Origin: CAYSUS01 sp964434165
Lineage (GTDB): Bacteria; Planctomycetota; Planctomycetia; Pirellulales; Thermoguttaceae
Assembly: GCA_964434165.1 (NCBI GenBank)
Contig: CAYSUS010000003.1
Location: forward strand, 1 to 64,000
Reading direction: 5' to 3'
Length of the DNA: 64,000 nucleotides
Position 1 is the first letter of the stretch. Each line of letters starts with the position of its first letter. The notes beneath the pieces were generated by a model. It was not told the origin of the DNA. It saw nothing but the letters and a program-made list of their open reading frames with translations, and ran no database searches. Positions 51,416 to 61,300 of this stretch are shown piece by piece. Both the position numbers and the translations under genes were made by a program.

Positions 51416-52189
51416 ATGATCCCATCCGCGACGATTCGGCGTTCGGCTTCCGTGACGGGTGCGGCTGCTGGGTTTTGCCTGGCGCTGGGGCTGCTCGCCG
51501 CCGCGTGGGGACAGGAGGCGGGCGACGCCGCCGGCGCTCGGGCGGCCGCGGAGCCCGGGCCGTCCTCCGGCACGATTCCCGACGCGCGGCAGTCCGGGGG
51601 CGAGCCCGACGGCGTCGTCCAGGTGGCCAATCTCGTCTATGCGGGCACGAAGAGCAGCCAGTGCTTCGCCGACCACTTCCTCGTCAAGGCCGAGAAGGAG
51701 TCGTCGATCTCCACCAGCCGGCGGTTCCACGCCGTGAAGCTCCGGGGCGAGGCCCTCTACGAGTTCCCGCTGGTGATCATGACCGGCGAGGGGGAGTTCC
51801 AGCTATCCGACGCGGAACAGGAGAACCTGCGGCGCTACGTGCGCCGGGGCGGTTTTCTGCTGGCCTCGGCCGGGTGCTCCTCGTCGGCCTGGGACCGCAG
51901 CTTCCGTCGCGAGATGGCCAAGGTGTTTCCCGACCATCCGCTCAAGCCCTTGGACTTGGACCACCCGATCTTCCACACCGTGTACGAGATCCGCAGCATC
52001 CGGACCAAGCACGGCGAGCCCCAGCCGCTGGTGGGCATCAGCATCGGCGGGCGCCTGGGGGTGATCTACTCGCCCGACGGACTGAACGACACGGCCCACA
52101 CCACGGGCTGCTGCTGTTGCGGGGGCAACGAGATCCTCAACGCCATCGTCGTCAACGTCAACATCCTGGCCTACGCCTTGACCCACTAG
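51416..52189 (+). CDS. DUF4159 protein
   Basis: 257 aa. The signal peptide ends near AAAWGQE. The DUF4159 domain covers about 70-255: NLVYAGTKSSQCFADHFL, YEFPLVIMTGEGEFQLS, ENLRRYVRRGGFLLASAGCSS, HPIFHTVYEI, LGVIYSPDGLNDTA and VVNVNILAYALTH. DUF4159 is a GATase-like fold found beside BatA and MoxR genes; its activity is unknown. A block of four adjacent cysteines, CCCCGGNEI (about 230), precedes the last helix and could bind metal. The ATG at 51416 follows GGAGGAGACCG. Seven bases separate its stop from the next gene. Confidence 0.9.
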   Translation: MIPSATIRRSASVTGAAAGFCLALGLLAAAWGQEAGDAAGARAAAEPGPSSGTIPDARQSGGEPDGVVQVANLVYAGTKSSQCFADHFLVKAEKESSISTSRRFHAVKLRGEALYEFPLVIMTGEGEFQLSDAEQENLRRYVRRGGFLLASAGCSSSAWDRSFRREMAKVFPDHPLKPLDLDHPIFHTVYEIRSIRTKHGEPQPLVGISIGGRLGVIYSPDGLNDTAHTTGCCCCGGNEILNAIVVNVNILAYALTH

Positions 52190-52196
52190 CGGCCCC

Positions 52197-53564
52197 ATGC
52201 GCTTCTCCAGAGTCCCCGTGTGCACGGCCTTTTCGGCGCTGGTGCCCTTGGCGCTGGCGGCCGGATGCGCCCCCGGCGCCGGCGAGGGGCCGCTCGTGGT
52301 GGTCGTCAGCGGCGACACGCAGGGGTGGATCGTCCCCTGCGGCTGCGCGTCGAACCAGTCGGGCGGGATGCCGCGGCGGGGAGGCTACGTGGAGTCGGTG
52401 CGGTCGGAGGGACACGCGATCGTGGCCGACGCTGGCGGGGCCCTCCAGGGCACCTCGCGCTACGACCGACTCAAGTTCGAGGCGATTCTCCGTGGCGAGA
52501 TGGTCATGAACGTGGCCGCGCACAACCTCGGGGGGCCCGAGCTCACCCTCGGCCCCAAGGTCCTCCGTGATCTGGCCGAGCGGCTCCAGGTCCCGTTCGT
52601 CTCGGCCAATGCCGCGGACGCAGGCGGCGCCCCGCTCGCCGCGCCGCTGCGGATCGTCGAGGCGGCCGGCCGGCGCGTGGCACTGATCGGCGTGGTCTCG
52701 CCGCGCTACGCCACCGAGCGCGTGAGGATCGCGCCACCGCGCGCGGCCGTGCTCGAGGCGATGCAAGAGGCCCAGGGCCGCTACGACGCGGCGATCGTGC
52801 TGGCCTACCTGCCCGACGAAGAGCTTCGCGAGCTGGTCGCGACCCTGCCTGAAGTGGACGCCGTGATCGGCGGGCCCACGCGCCAGCCCCTGCGGCCCGA
52901 GCGGGTCGGGCCGGTGCTGCTCGCGTCGGCGACCAACCAGGGCAAGTTCCTCGTGCGGCTCGACGCGCCGCACCCCGGCGGACCGCCGGCGTGGTCGGCC
53001 GAGATCGTCGAGCTGGACGGGACGCTGGCCGACGACCCGCGCCAGGTAAAGAATCTCCACACGTATTACGAGGAGCTGGCGGCGGCCGACCTGCGCCCGA
53101 CCGACACCTCGCTGGTGCGTACCCTGGTCGCGTCCCCGGACGGGCAGCGCGTGGCCGGGGCCGCGAGCTGCCGGGAGTGCCACGCGGCGGACACGGCGGT
53201 CTGGGAGGCCACGGGGCATGCCCACGCCTGGCGCTCGATCCGCGCCAAGGGCGCCCACGTCGATCCCGACTGCCAGCGCTGCCACACGACGGGCTACGGG
53301 CTGGCGGGCGGGTTCGAGTCGGTCGGGCGCAGCCCCAAGCGCGTGGACGTCGGATGCGAAAGCTGCCACGGACCGTCGTCGGCGCACGTGGAGGATCCCA
53401 AGGTGCGGACGCCCCTGTTCGGCCGGGCGGCTGACTTCTGCACGAATTGCCACGATCGCGAGAACAGCCCCCACTTCGAGTTCGCCCCTTACTGGGAGAG
53501 CATCCGCCACGGCGCGGAAGCCGCGCGCGGCGGCACGCCGTACCCCGCCGAGGTGAGACCATGA
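52197..53564 (+). CDS. Lipoprotein: metallophosphatase-like domain fused to tetraheme cytochrome c
   Basis: 455 aa. The lipobox LAAGC24 predicts lipidation. Residues about 33-295 resemble the 5'-nucleotidase/calcineurin-like fold: VVVSGDTQGWIVPCGC, GGMPRRGGYVE, IVADAGGAL and VPFVSANA. The C-terminal 150 residues have four CxxCH haem motifs, CRECH (325), CQRCH (359), CESCH (387) and CTNCH (415), spaced as in cytochrome c554-like proteins. This combination is known in multihaem proteins of anaerobes and marine bacteria. It is probably an electron carrier at the outer face of a membrane. The ATG at 52197 is seven bases after the DUF4159 stop; its stop overlaps the next ATG (ATGA). Confidence 0.88.
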   Translation: MRFSRVPVCTAFSALVPLALAAGCAPGAGEGPLVVVVSGDTQGWIVPCGCASNQSGGMPRRGGYVESVRSEGHAIVADAGGALQGTSRYDRLKFEAILRGEMVMNVAAHNLGGPELTLGPKVLRDLAERLQVPFVSANAADAGGAPLAAPLRIVEAAGRRVALIGVVSPRYATERVRIAPPRAAVLEAMQEAQGRYDAAIVLAYLPDEELRELVATLPEVDAVIGGPTRQPLRPERVGPVLLASATNQGKFLVRLDAPHPGGPPAWSAEIVELDGTLADDPRQVKNLHTYYEELAAADLRPTDTSLVRTLVASPDGQRVAGAASCRECHAADTAVWEATGHAHAWRSIRAKGAHVDPDCQRCHTTGYGLAGGFESVGRSPKRVDVGCESCHGPSSAHVEDPKVRTPLFGRAADFCTNCHDRENSPHFEFAPYWESIRHGAEAARGGTPYPAEVRP

Positions 53565-56500
53565 CCGGACGATCGCTCCGAAACGCCGCGCCGGTGCCCG
53601 ATGGCACGTCGCGCTTTGCGCGCCGTGCGGCGTGCGGCCTGCTGGGACTGGCCACGTGGCTGCTGCTCTTCGGCGCGGCTCCGCCCGCGGAGCAAGCAAG
53701 ATCCGCGGACGCGGCGGGGGAGAAGCCGCCCGCGTCGGCCGCGCGCGAGCCGCTCCCCTGGCTCTCCGACCTCGACGAGGCGCAGCGACGCGCGAGGGCC
53801 GGGCGAAGGCCGCTGCTGGTCCGCGTGGGGGCTGACTGGTGCCCGAACTGCCGCACGCTCCGCGAGGAGATCGCCAGGCCGGACCTCCGGAGGGAGCTCG
53901 CCCGGTGGGAGCGGGTCTATCTCAACGTGACGGCGGGGCCCGAGCCGGCCGAGGCGCTCGGCGTGGCCGTGGTGCCCACGCTGCGGATTCGCACGCCCTC
54001 CGGCCGCGCGGTCGCGGATTACCGGGGTAAGCTGGAGGCCGCGGCCGTGGCCGCGTGGCTGGCCGCGCACTACGACCGGGCGGCGGAGTCCCCGCCCGAC
54101 GACCTGCTCGCCACGGGCCGGCCTGCGCCGGAGACTGTCGAGCGGCTGGTGGAGCAGCTCGGCCAGCGCGCGGCCGCGTTGCGCGAGGCCTCCATCCGCC
54201 GGCTGGCATCCCATCCCGAGGCGAGCCGCGCGGCCGTGCTTCAGGCGCTGGCCGAGGGGAACCTCGCCACGCGCCTGGGGGCCCTGGAGGTGCTGCGGAC
54301 TTGGAAGGCCCCGCTGGAGGGAGTCGATCCCTGGCACCCCGCCACGATCACCCCGGAGCGGCTGAGCGCCCTGGAGCAGTGGGCTGATGCGACGGAGCCG
54401 ACCTGGCCCGGGGAGCCCGAGAAGCTCGCCCCGGCGCAACGGGCCGAGGCGCGATCGCAGATCGAGCGCATGCTGTCGGCCTCGGACGAGGAGGCCCGCG
54501 CCGTGCGCGAGCGCCTGGCGCGCCTCGGCCGCGCCCTTCTGCCCGAGGTGTACGAGCGCCTGCGGCGCAGCGCGGCCGACCGCGATCACGAGCGGATGCT
54601 GGCATTGCGCTACCGGCTGGTGGCAGGGGATTCGCTGGTCTTGCGCTGGCCGGCCGGGCTGGAGCGCCTGGCGGCGACCGACGCCCGGACCAGGCAGAAG
54701 GCCGTCGAGGAGCTGGCCGCGATGGCGGTGGCCGAGGACGGGCCGCTGCTACTGGAGCTGTTCAGCGATCCCGATCCGCTGGTGCGCGAGATCGCCCTGC
54801 GCGGCCTGCGCGAAGTGGGCGGGCAAGGGGCCGCCGAGTCCCTGGTCAAGCTGCTGGACGATCCGGAGCCCAACGTCCGCGCGGCCGTCCTCAAGCAGCT
54901 TGCCGAGGCCCCTTCGCCGGCCCTGGCCGTGAAGGTCGCCGGGTATCTGGAGAAGGAGAAGGACGCCGACCTGGTGGTGCACGGCATCCGCGTGCTTCAG
55001 GCCTCCGAGAGCCCGGAGGCGCTCGGGGCCCTGATGGCCCAGCTCGACCATCCGGTGTGGCAGGTCCGCGCCGAGGCGGCCGAGGCGATGAGCAAGTCGG
55101 ACGTGCTTTCGCGCCTTCGCTACGGCCAGAAGTCGCACTCGGATCTGGTGGTCGAAGCCTACGTGGCGTTGATCAAGCTCCTGGACGACGAGGACGCCTT
55201 CGTCGTCAGCCGCGCCGTGGCCGCGCTGGCCGGGGCCGACATGGAGGTGGTGGTCGAGCCGCTGGCCAGGGCCGCCGAGAACCATCCCGACCTGGCCGAG
55301 GAGATCATCGGCATCTTCGCCCGGGCCAACAAAATGAAGGCCAAGGCCCTTCCGCACCTGCGGCGGCTGACGCGGCACGAGAGGGCGGGCCTGCGCGCCG
55401 CGGCCCTCGCGGGGCTGGTCCGCGCCTCGGGCGGGGCCATGGAAGAGGAGCTGGCGGCCGGGCTGCGCGATCCGGATCGCGAGGTCCGCGTGGCCGCGGC
55501 CTCCTCGGCCTTTGAGCTCCTGGACCAGCACCGGCGCAGCGCACGCAATACGATGGTCCAACAGGCTCGGCAGGACGCCGTCGAGGAGGAAGCCGGGGTG
55601 AGGCTTTCCCGCACGGTCGGGCGGGAGCCGGAGAAGAAACTCTCGACCAGGCTGGTCGGGGCCCTGTTGGGAGGGCTCGGCGTGCGCAAGGAGACGGAGG
55701 AGGCGTCGGAGCCCGACGAGCCGGTCGAGCCGGCCCCCGCCCCTCCCGAGCCGGACGGCCCGGAGGCGAAGACCGAGAAGCAGGCGCGCGCCAAGAGCTT
55801 CGAGGAGCGGTGGGAGGAATGGCTGGCCGGTCACCAGGCGGGCGAGAACCGACTCCCGTGGGCCGAGCGCGCGATCGAGCCGCTGGAGAGGATGCTCGAA
55901 AGCGGCGACCCCCGACAGCAGGTGGAGGCGGCGTTGTGCCTCGTCCCGCTGGGCCGCGTGGAGGAGGGACTGGCCGTGCTGCTCCGCGCGGTCGGCCGCG
56001 AGTCGGACGAGGCGCCGCGGGCCGCCCAGGTGCTCCCGTGGCTTCCCTCGGACCGCCGGCTGGAGGCCTTCGACGCGCTGCGCGAGCGACTCGAGAAGCC
56101 CGAGCATCTCGGCGCGCTGGTCAGAAGCCTGGCCGAGGCGCGGGACGAGCGCGCGCCCGACGTCTTCTGGAAGATGCTGGCTGAGCCCGACATCGACGAT
56201 AGCACGGCCGACGCCCTGCTCGACGGCCTGCGCGAGTTCGTGCAGCGCCAGGAGTCCTACATGGCGGCGGAGGCGCGATCCGCGCGGCAGCGCGAGCTGG
56301 CGCAGGCCGCCGAGGGCATGGCCACACGCGGCACCGAGATGCAGCGCCTGGCGGCCCTGGCCCTGCTGGCCGGTCTCGACCGCGAGAAGGCGGCGCAAGT
56401 GGCGTCGCAACTGGCGGAGGACGCGACCCTCGGCGAGGCGCTGCGCCGCGACGCGTTCCAGATCGTGCTGGCCACCTCAGGCAGGGTCGAGGCGGACCTC

Positions 56501-57031
56501 CGCGCGGTCGAGGCCCTTACCGGCAGCGACCCCGCGCGGCGCAAGCTGGCCCTGGCTCACTTGACATCCAGTCCCGTGTCGTACTTCTACCTCCGCGACC
56601 GCTTCGGCGTGTACCTCGAGGACGAGTCCGTCGGCCGCTCGCGCGGCGCGGGTTTGCCGATCATCCCCGAGGCCCCGCAGGGCCTCAAGCCCGAGCACGT
56701 GCGCCCCTTGCTGAAGCACGCCGACCCGGAGGTGGTCGCCCGGGCGGGTTACCTGCTGGCCCTGCTCCACGAGCCGGAGGGACTTTCGCCCCTGCTCGAC
56801 TTCTGGCGAGAGCAGAGGATCGCTGACGAGGAGATCGACCGCCTGGTCTATCGGGCGATCGCGGCCCTGGACGATTCCAGCCAGGTCGGCGTATTGCGCG
56901 AGATCTACGGCCGCTACGACGAGTACGAGGTCTCGGAGTTCTACTGGACGATTCGCATCATGACCGGCCCGGAAGTCCTCAAGCTCCGCAAGGAGATCCG
57001 CGCCGAAGTGGGCATGGACCGGCTGCGGTGA
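53561..57031 (+). CDS. Exported thioredoxin-like protein with many HEAT repeats
   Basis: 1156 aa. A signal/anchor helix (about 24-42) is followed by a thioredoxin-like domain (about 65-165) with the active site GADWCPNCRTL (C94, C97) and the cis-Pro strand VAVVPTLRI. The rest is alpha-solenoid: HEAT-type repeats are clear from about residue 385 to 700 (e.g. LLELFSDPDPLVREIALRGL, LVKLLDDPEPNVRAAVLKQL). A charged linker and a second helical part follow. CxxC suggests disulfide reduction or isomerisation, perhaps of the haem-site cysteines of the preceding cytochrome, as in cytochrome c maturation (inference). Overlaps that gene by four bases; last gene of the operon before a 226-base gap. Confidence 0.85.
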   Translation: MTGRSLRNAAPVPDGTSRFARRAACGLLGLATWLLLFGAAPPAEQARSADAAGEKPPASAAREPLPWLSDLDEAQRRARAGRRPLLVRVGADWCPNCRTLREEIARPDLRRELARWERVYLNVTAGPEPAEALGVAVVPTLRIRTPSGRAVADYRGKLEAAAVAAWLAAHYDRAAESPPDDLLATGRPAPETVERLVEQLGQRAAALREASIRRLASHPEASRAAVLQALAEGNLATRLGALEVLRTWKAPLEGVDPWHPATITPERLSALEQWADATEPTWPGEPEKLAPAQRAEARSQIERMLSASDEEARAVRERLARLGRALLPEVYERLRRSAADRDHERMLALRYRLVAGDSLVLRWPAGLERLAATDARTRQKAVEELAAMAVAEDGPLLLELFSDPDPLVREIALRGLREVGGQGAAESLVKLLDDPEPNVRAAVLKQLAEAPSPALAVKVAGYLEKEKDADLVVHGIRVLQASESPEALGALMAQLDHPVWQVRAEAAEAMSKSDVLSRLRYGQKSHSDLVVEAYVALIKLLDDEDAFVVSRAVAALAGADMEVVVEPLARAAENHPDLAEEIIGIFARANKMKAKALPHLRRLTRHERAGLRAAALAGLVRASGGAMEEELAAGLRDPDREVRVAAASSAFELLDQHRRSARNTMVQQARQDAVEEEAGVRLSRTVGREPEKKLSTRLVGALLGGLGVRKETEEASEPDEPVEPAPAPPEPDGPEAKTEKQARAKSFEERWEEWLAGHQAGENRLPWAERAIEPLERMLESGDPRQQVEAALCLVPLGRVEEGLAVLLRAVGRESDEAPRAAQVLPWLPSDRRLEAFDALRERLEKPEHLGALVRSLAEARDERAPDVFWKMLAEPDIDDSTADALLDGLREFVQRQESYMAAEARSARQRELAQAAEGMATRGTEMQRLAALALLAGLDREKAAQVASQLAEDATLGEALRRDAFQIVLATSGRVEADLRAVEALTGSDPARRKLALAHLTSSPVSYFYLRDRFGVYLEDESVGRSRGAGLPIIPEAPQGLKPEHVRPLLKHADPEVVARAGYLLALLHEPEGLSPLLDFWREQRIADEEIDRLVYRAIAALDDSSQVGVLREIYGRYDEYEVSEFYWTIRIMTGPEVLKLRKEIRAEVGMDRLR

Positions 57032-57190
57032 TCCCGTGCGGCGGCCCAGGGGGCAAGGCGCGGTGGTCGCGGAAGCCCGCCGCCACAGCCGCGGCAGGGC
57101 GAGGGCACCCTCGCGTCGGTGGGCTCGCTGGGGCCGGCAGGCCGGGCTGTTGCGTCCCACCGGGCTGCTGCATTCGCGCGGGAGAACAAG

Positions 57191-57196
57191 TAGAAT
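57191..57196 (+). promoter_or_regulatory. -10 element upstream of the small exported protein
   Basis: TAGAAT in AAGTAGAATGGGG, 62 bases before the ATG at 57258. No good -35. Same hexamer and following G's as at 11908. Confidence 0.35.
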
Positions 57197-57257
57197 GGGG
57201 TCGGTGAGCGGTGGGCGCTCGCCGCGCGATGGCCGCTTGAATCCCGGGAGGTCTCCC

Positions 57258-57773
57258 ATGTTGCGTCTCGATCGAACCAAGTCTCTGGGTCTCTTGCTGG
57301 CCGTTCTGGCGATTGGTCTGGCCGTCGGCAGCCTGCTGCCGCAGTCCCCCTTGCACGCGGTGAGCACCGACAGCAGCGCCTCGTGCATCATCGCCACCGG
57401 CCCGATGGACGGGGGCGTGGAGGCCGTCTGGGTTCTCGACACGCTGACCGGCGACCTGAAGGCGGGCGTGGTCTCGAAGCGGCAGCCTTCCTTCCGCGCC
57501 CAGTACCAGCGCAACGTGATGGCCGACTTCGGCCTGGAGGAAGGCAAGAAGCCGCTATTCCTCATGGTCACCGGCATCGTCGATCTCGCCCGGGCCCCCG
57601 GCGGCATCCGCCCCAGCACGAGCCTGGTTTACGTGGCCGAGGTCAACAGCGGGGTGATCCGCGGCTACGCCGTGCCCTGGGCCCCCGAGCTGCACTCGCA
57701 GGACAAGCCGGCCAACGCGCCGCTGGTGCCCTGGGGAATGTGGAAGTTCCGCACCACGGAGATCCGCGACTGA
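57258..57773 (+). CDS. Small exported hypothetical protein
   Basis: 171 aa. A hydrophobic N-terminal segment (about 9-27, LGLLLAVLAIGLAVGSLL) suggests a signal peptide or anchor. The rest is a compact soluble region: IIATGPMDGGVEAVWVLDTLTGDLKAGVV reads like a single beta-propeller strand pair, and VYVAEVNSGVIRGYAVPW another. Similar 'hypothetical' proteins with LDTLTGDL are, from memory, frequent in Planctomycetes, and their function is unknown. The ATG at 57258 has GGGAGG six bases upstream. Stand-alone gene with a TAGAAT box upstream. Confidence 0.8.
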   Translation: MLRLDRTKSLGLLLAVLAIGLAVGSLLPQSPLHAVSTDSSASCIIATGPMDGGVEAVWVLDTLTGDLKAGVVSKRQPSFRAQYQRNVMADFGLEEGKKPLFLMVTGIVDLARAPGGIRPSTSLVYVAEVNSGVIRGYAVPWAPELHSQDKPANAPLVPWGMWKFRTTEIRD

Positions 57774-57880
57774 CGCGCGGGCCGCCACGGATGCACCTCG
57801 GCGGCACGCGGGCCGGTTAGCGCGCGGTTAGCAAACGGTTCGTTTTTCGTCACGCGGCGATCCCTCGGCCCGCCGGCCTC

Positions 57881-57908
57881 TTGCATGGCCGGCGGGAGTG
57901 CGTACGAT
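57881..57908 (+). promoter_or_regulatory. Sigma70-type promoter of the 134-aa membrane protein gene
   Basis: TTGCAT (57881-57886), a 16-base spacer and TACGAT (57903-57908), 30 bases before the ATG at 57938. Confidence 0.5.
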
Positions 57909-57937
57909 GTCACGCACCGATTCCCCCGGAGATCGCC

Positions 57938-58342
57938 ATGAAGAACCTCATCTCCCAACTGGCCAAGCTGGTCATCGTCGTGGCCTTCCTGATCGGGGCG
58001 GGCGCGGCCGCCCACTACTGCTGGAGCAATTTCCAGACGATCAAGCAGGCCCGAGAGACGATCTACAGGACCGTGAACGAGGAGCTTCCCCAGCACGGCA
58101 TCGACCCGGTGAAGACCGTCGCCCTGACCAACGGATCGGTCGTGTTCGGCGTGCCGGACGAGCTGAACTTCGAACAGGCGCTCTACGAGTCGAAGAACAA
58201 GGTCCAGGCGCTGGATTACGGGACCATGCGGGGCAAGTACAACCACCGCACGGGCGACCTGGAGGTCCACATCATCACGCGCGACGGCGACCACGTGGAC
58301 TTCGTGCGCAACGTGAACGACCTGCCCGCCGAAGCCGGCTAG
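57938..58342 (+). CDS. Small membrane-anchored hypothetical protein
   Basis: 134 aa. One N-terminal membrane helix (about 8-28, LAKLVIVVAFLIGAGAAAHY) and a small soluble domain of about 100 residues: ALTNGSVVFGVPDELNFEQALYESKNKVQALDYG and KYNHRTGDLEVHIITRDGDHVDF. No family recognised. The ATG at 57938 has GGAGATC six bases upstream and a promoter 30 bases upstream, so earlier in-frame codons are excluded. Convergent with the giant VWA gene, 28 bases apart. Confidence 0.78.
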   Translation: MKNLISQLAKLVIVVAFLIGAGAAAHYCWSNFQTIKQARETIYRTVNEELPQHGIDPVKTVALTNGSVVFGVPDELNFEQALYESKNKVQALDYGTMRGKYNHRTGDLEVHIITRDGDHVDFVRNVNDLPAEAG

Positions 58343-58370
58343 CGCGGGGGCTTTCGGTTTGCGCTTCGAC

Positions 58371-61300
58371 TCAGAAGAACCCGCCTCCCCGGCCCCCGCG
58401 CGGCGCCGCTGGTGCGGGCGGGGCCGGCTCGGCGTCGCGCGTCAGCGCCCGCTGGGCGTCGGCCCGGCGTCCCACCGCGCGGTAGGCCCGGGCGAGCCCG
58501 ATGGCGGCCGAGCCGGGGAGCCGCTTGCCGCCTCGTAGCACGGCCTCGCAGGCCTCGATCGTTCGCCTCGGTTGGTCCGCGGCCGACCAGAGCCGGTCCG
58601 CCCAGGCGAGCCGCTCCTCGTCCAACTGCCCCATGCAATAGACCCGCCAGGCCAGGTCGCTGGCCACGTCCTGGTCGCGGGCCAGCTCGGCCTGGCGCAG
58701 GAGCAAGGCCGCCTTGAGATCTCGGCATCCGGTCGCTGCGGCCAGTTGGGCCGCCACTTCGGCCCGGGCGGCGCCCTGCAGCTCGGCCAGTAGCGCGTCG
58801 AGACACGCCCGCCGTTCCTCCGAACCCGCTTGGGCAAGCTCCGCCGCCTCCACAAGCCTCTGCCACCGCGGCACGCCCTGGCTTGTCTCGGCCCATCGTT
58901 TCATCAGGCGGTATCGCTCCTTTCGGGCGAGCTTCCTCTCGGCGAGAGCCTTGGCGAACAGGTCATCGGCCGGCTGCGCTTGCGCGTATCGGGCCAGCAG
59001 CTCGGCCATCACGGCCAGGTCCTCGGCGGCACGGTCTTCGGCGCTGGCCCACTTCCGGGCTGCGGCCCGCGCCGCCTCGGCCTGGCCGAGCTTCAGGTGC
59101 AGCTCCACGAGCGTTCGATGCCGCGGCCCCGAGCCGCGGCTCGAATCCACTTTGGCGATCGCCGCCTGGGCGTGCGCGAGCGCCTCTTTGAGCCGGCCCG
59201 CGGCCCGCGCGGCGGCCGCCAGGCGGTCCTCGTCTTCGGCCGACCGGCGCGACTCTGGCATGGCCGAGAGGATCGCGTACAGCTCCTCGGGCCGCAGCGT
59301 GCGGAAATGCCCCTCGGCCACCAGCCGGGCCAGGGCCGTCGCCCGACTCGCTGCGACCTTGCGCAATAGCGCGAGCATGTGCTCCCGGTCGCCCAGGGCC
59401 GGCTCGCGCTCGAAGCACCATGCGTAGAGCACCTGCACCAGGGGATGCTCCGGATGGTCCTCGGCCAGGCGATTGAGATGCCCCACGGCGCGGGCCCACT
59501 CCATCGCCTGCACCGCGGCCAGGGCCGCGCGCAAGTCGGGGTCGATCGCGGCCTTCTCCGCCCGGCGGTCGAGGTGGACGTACCCTTCCCAACCCTCGGT
59601 CAACTCCGCGATGCGGGCGGACGGCTTCGCCGTCTCCAGCTCCCACGAGGCGAGCTCCGCGCCGTCGGGGTCGCTGAGCACGACGCGCTGGCGCCGCGCT
59701 GGCCCCTTCGTGCCGGCTCGCCCCTCGAAGCGGAGTCTGCCTGCCAGCATTCCTTCCACGTACGATTCCCACGCCACGGGCAGGCCGGTCGCCTTGGAGA
59801 AGGCGGCCTCGACGTACGTCTCGGACGCGGTCGAAAGACCGGCAGGGATCCAGCGCAGGCGGACGACGCTGTTATGCTCGCCGGCCTTGTCCGCACCCGG
59901 CGTGTCTTTGCCGGCGGGCGCTTCGCGGACCTCGAACAGCCGCGCCAGCTCCTCGTTAGTGCGGTGCGGCATCCAGGGGAGGAAGGCGTCGGCCGCCCGG
60001 CGGATCGGCTCGCCGAGCATGGCGTGCTCGACCAGCAGCAAGCCCGGCCAGGCCACGGCCGCCTCATCCCCCTCGATCCGCGCGGTCAGGTGCGGGAAGA
60101 CCATCTCCAGGCGGCCGTCGCCGCAGCGCACGGTGAGGGTCTGGTCCCGCTCCGGGCCCGGCTCCCCGCGGCGCCACGTCCACTGCCCGGCCGGCGTGCG
60201 CCGCGCGCGGAGCAGCTTCAGCTCCTTCGGCTTGGCCGGGGGCAGCGCGCTGCGGCGCTCGCCGGGGCTGAACGCTGCCTGGGTCGTTGCAGCCAGCCCC
60301 TCGCCCTCCAGCGAGGCCTCCCAGGGGCGGCTGCCGCGGACCAGCTCGTAGCGGCTGCGGCGGAGCATCACCAGCAGGCGCCAAAGCTCGTCGTGGACCG
60401 CCTGAGTCTGAGAGACGATCAGGGCCACGCGTGGATAGTCCGGCGCGATAACGCCCGGCCCGCCCACGTTGTCCCAGGTGGACGGCGCGACCACAAAGGT
60501 GATCATGTCGATCAGCGTGTCGAAATCCGGCGCGGACGTCTCCGGCGTAACGCGGGGGAGCCGGGCCGGGCGTGCGCCGCGCTCCGACGATTCGACCGCC
60601 GGCACGCGCCGCAGCTTGCCCAGCAGGGCCTCGATCTGCTCATGGACGTCCCAGGTCTGGGCGAGGACGAAGTCCAGCGTGTAGGGGAAGTACGCGATGC
60701 TTCCCGGCCCGCCCACGTCGTCCCACGCGGTGGGCGTGATCGTGCTGGTGATCATGTCGATGGGGCTGTCGAAGTCGGCCTCGGCTCCAGCCAGACGCAG
60801 GTCCCTTCCGGAAATCGGGGCCTCACCGGCCGCCGCTCCCAGGGCAGGCTCTTCGGCCCATCGGGGATCGACGCCCGCCGGCGTACCGCCATCGATGACG
60901 GGAATCACGCTGACGGCAAACGGGGAGTGGGCGCCGAAGGCCAGGGCGTTCGGGTCGAAGAAGGCCATGCCGCCGGGCACGGCGGCCCCTCCTCCACCCA
61001 TGCCGAAACCACCGCCGATGCCCACATCCCCCATCCGTCCGAAGCCGCCACCCAGACCGCCGCCGAATCCCATGCCGCCTAAGGCGCCGAAACCGCCGCG
61101 GGCCTGCCAGGCCGGCGCCGGGTACTCGTACACCACGCCGCGGCCCGAGTGCAGACGCAGCTCCAGATAGAGCTCCGCCTCCTCGGGCGTCGTGATCACC
61201 AGGGCTTCGTCGCGGAAGACGTACGTCAGGTCAACCTCCTGGAGAATCCAGCGCAAGGCCTCACGCGCAGGCACGTCGCGGTAGTTGGCCGTGACCGGCG

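Noticed and set aside
48433..51630. A 1065-residue open frame on the minus strand across the DUF4175-like gene
   Set aside because: Its protein is rich in Arg, His, Gln and Pro with no domain. It mirrors the GC-rich third positions of the real plus-strand gene, which has a signal, membrane helices and a coiled coil.
57781..57805. Terminator hairpin (GCCGCC/GGCGGC) after the 171-aa protein gene
   Set aside because: Only six base pairs with a 13-base loop; the nearest T-run is about 40 bases further.
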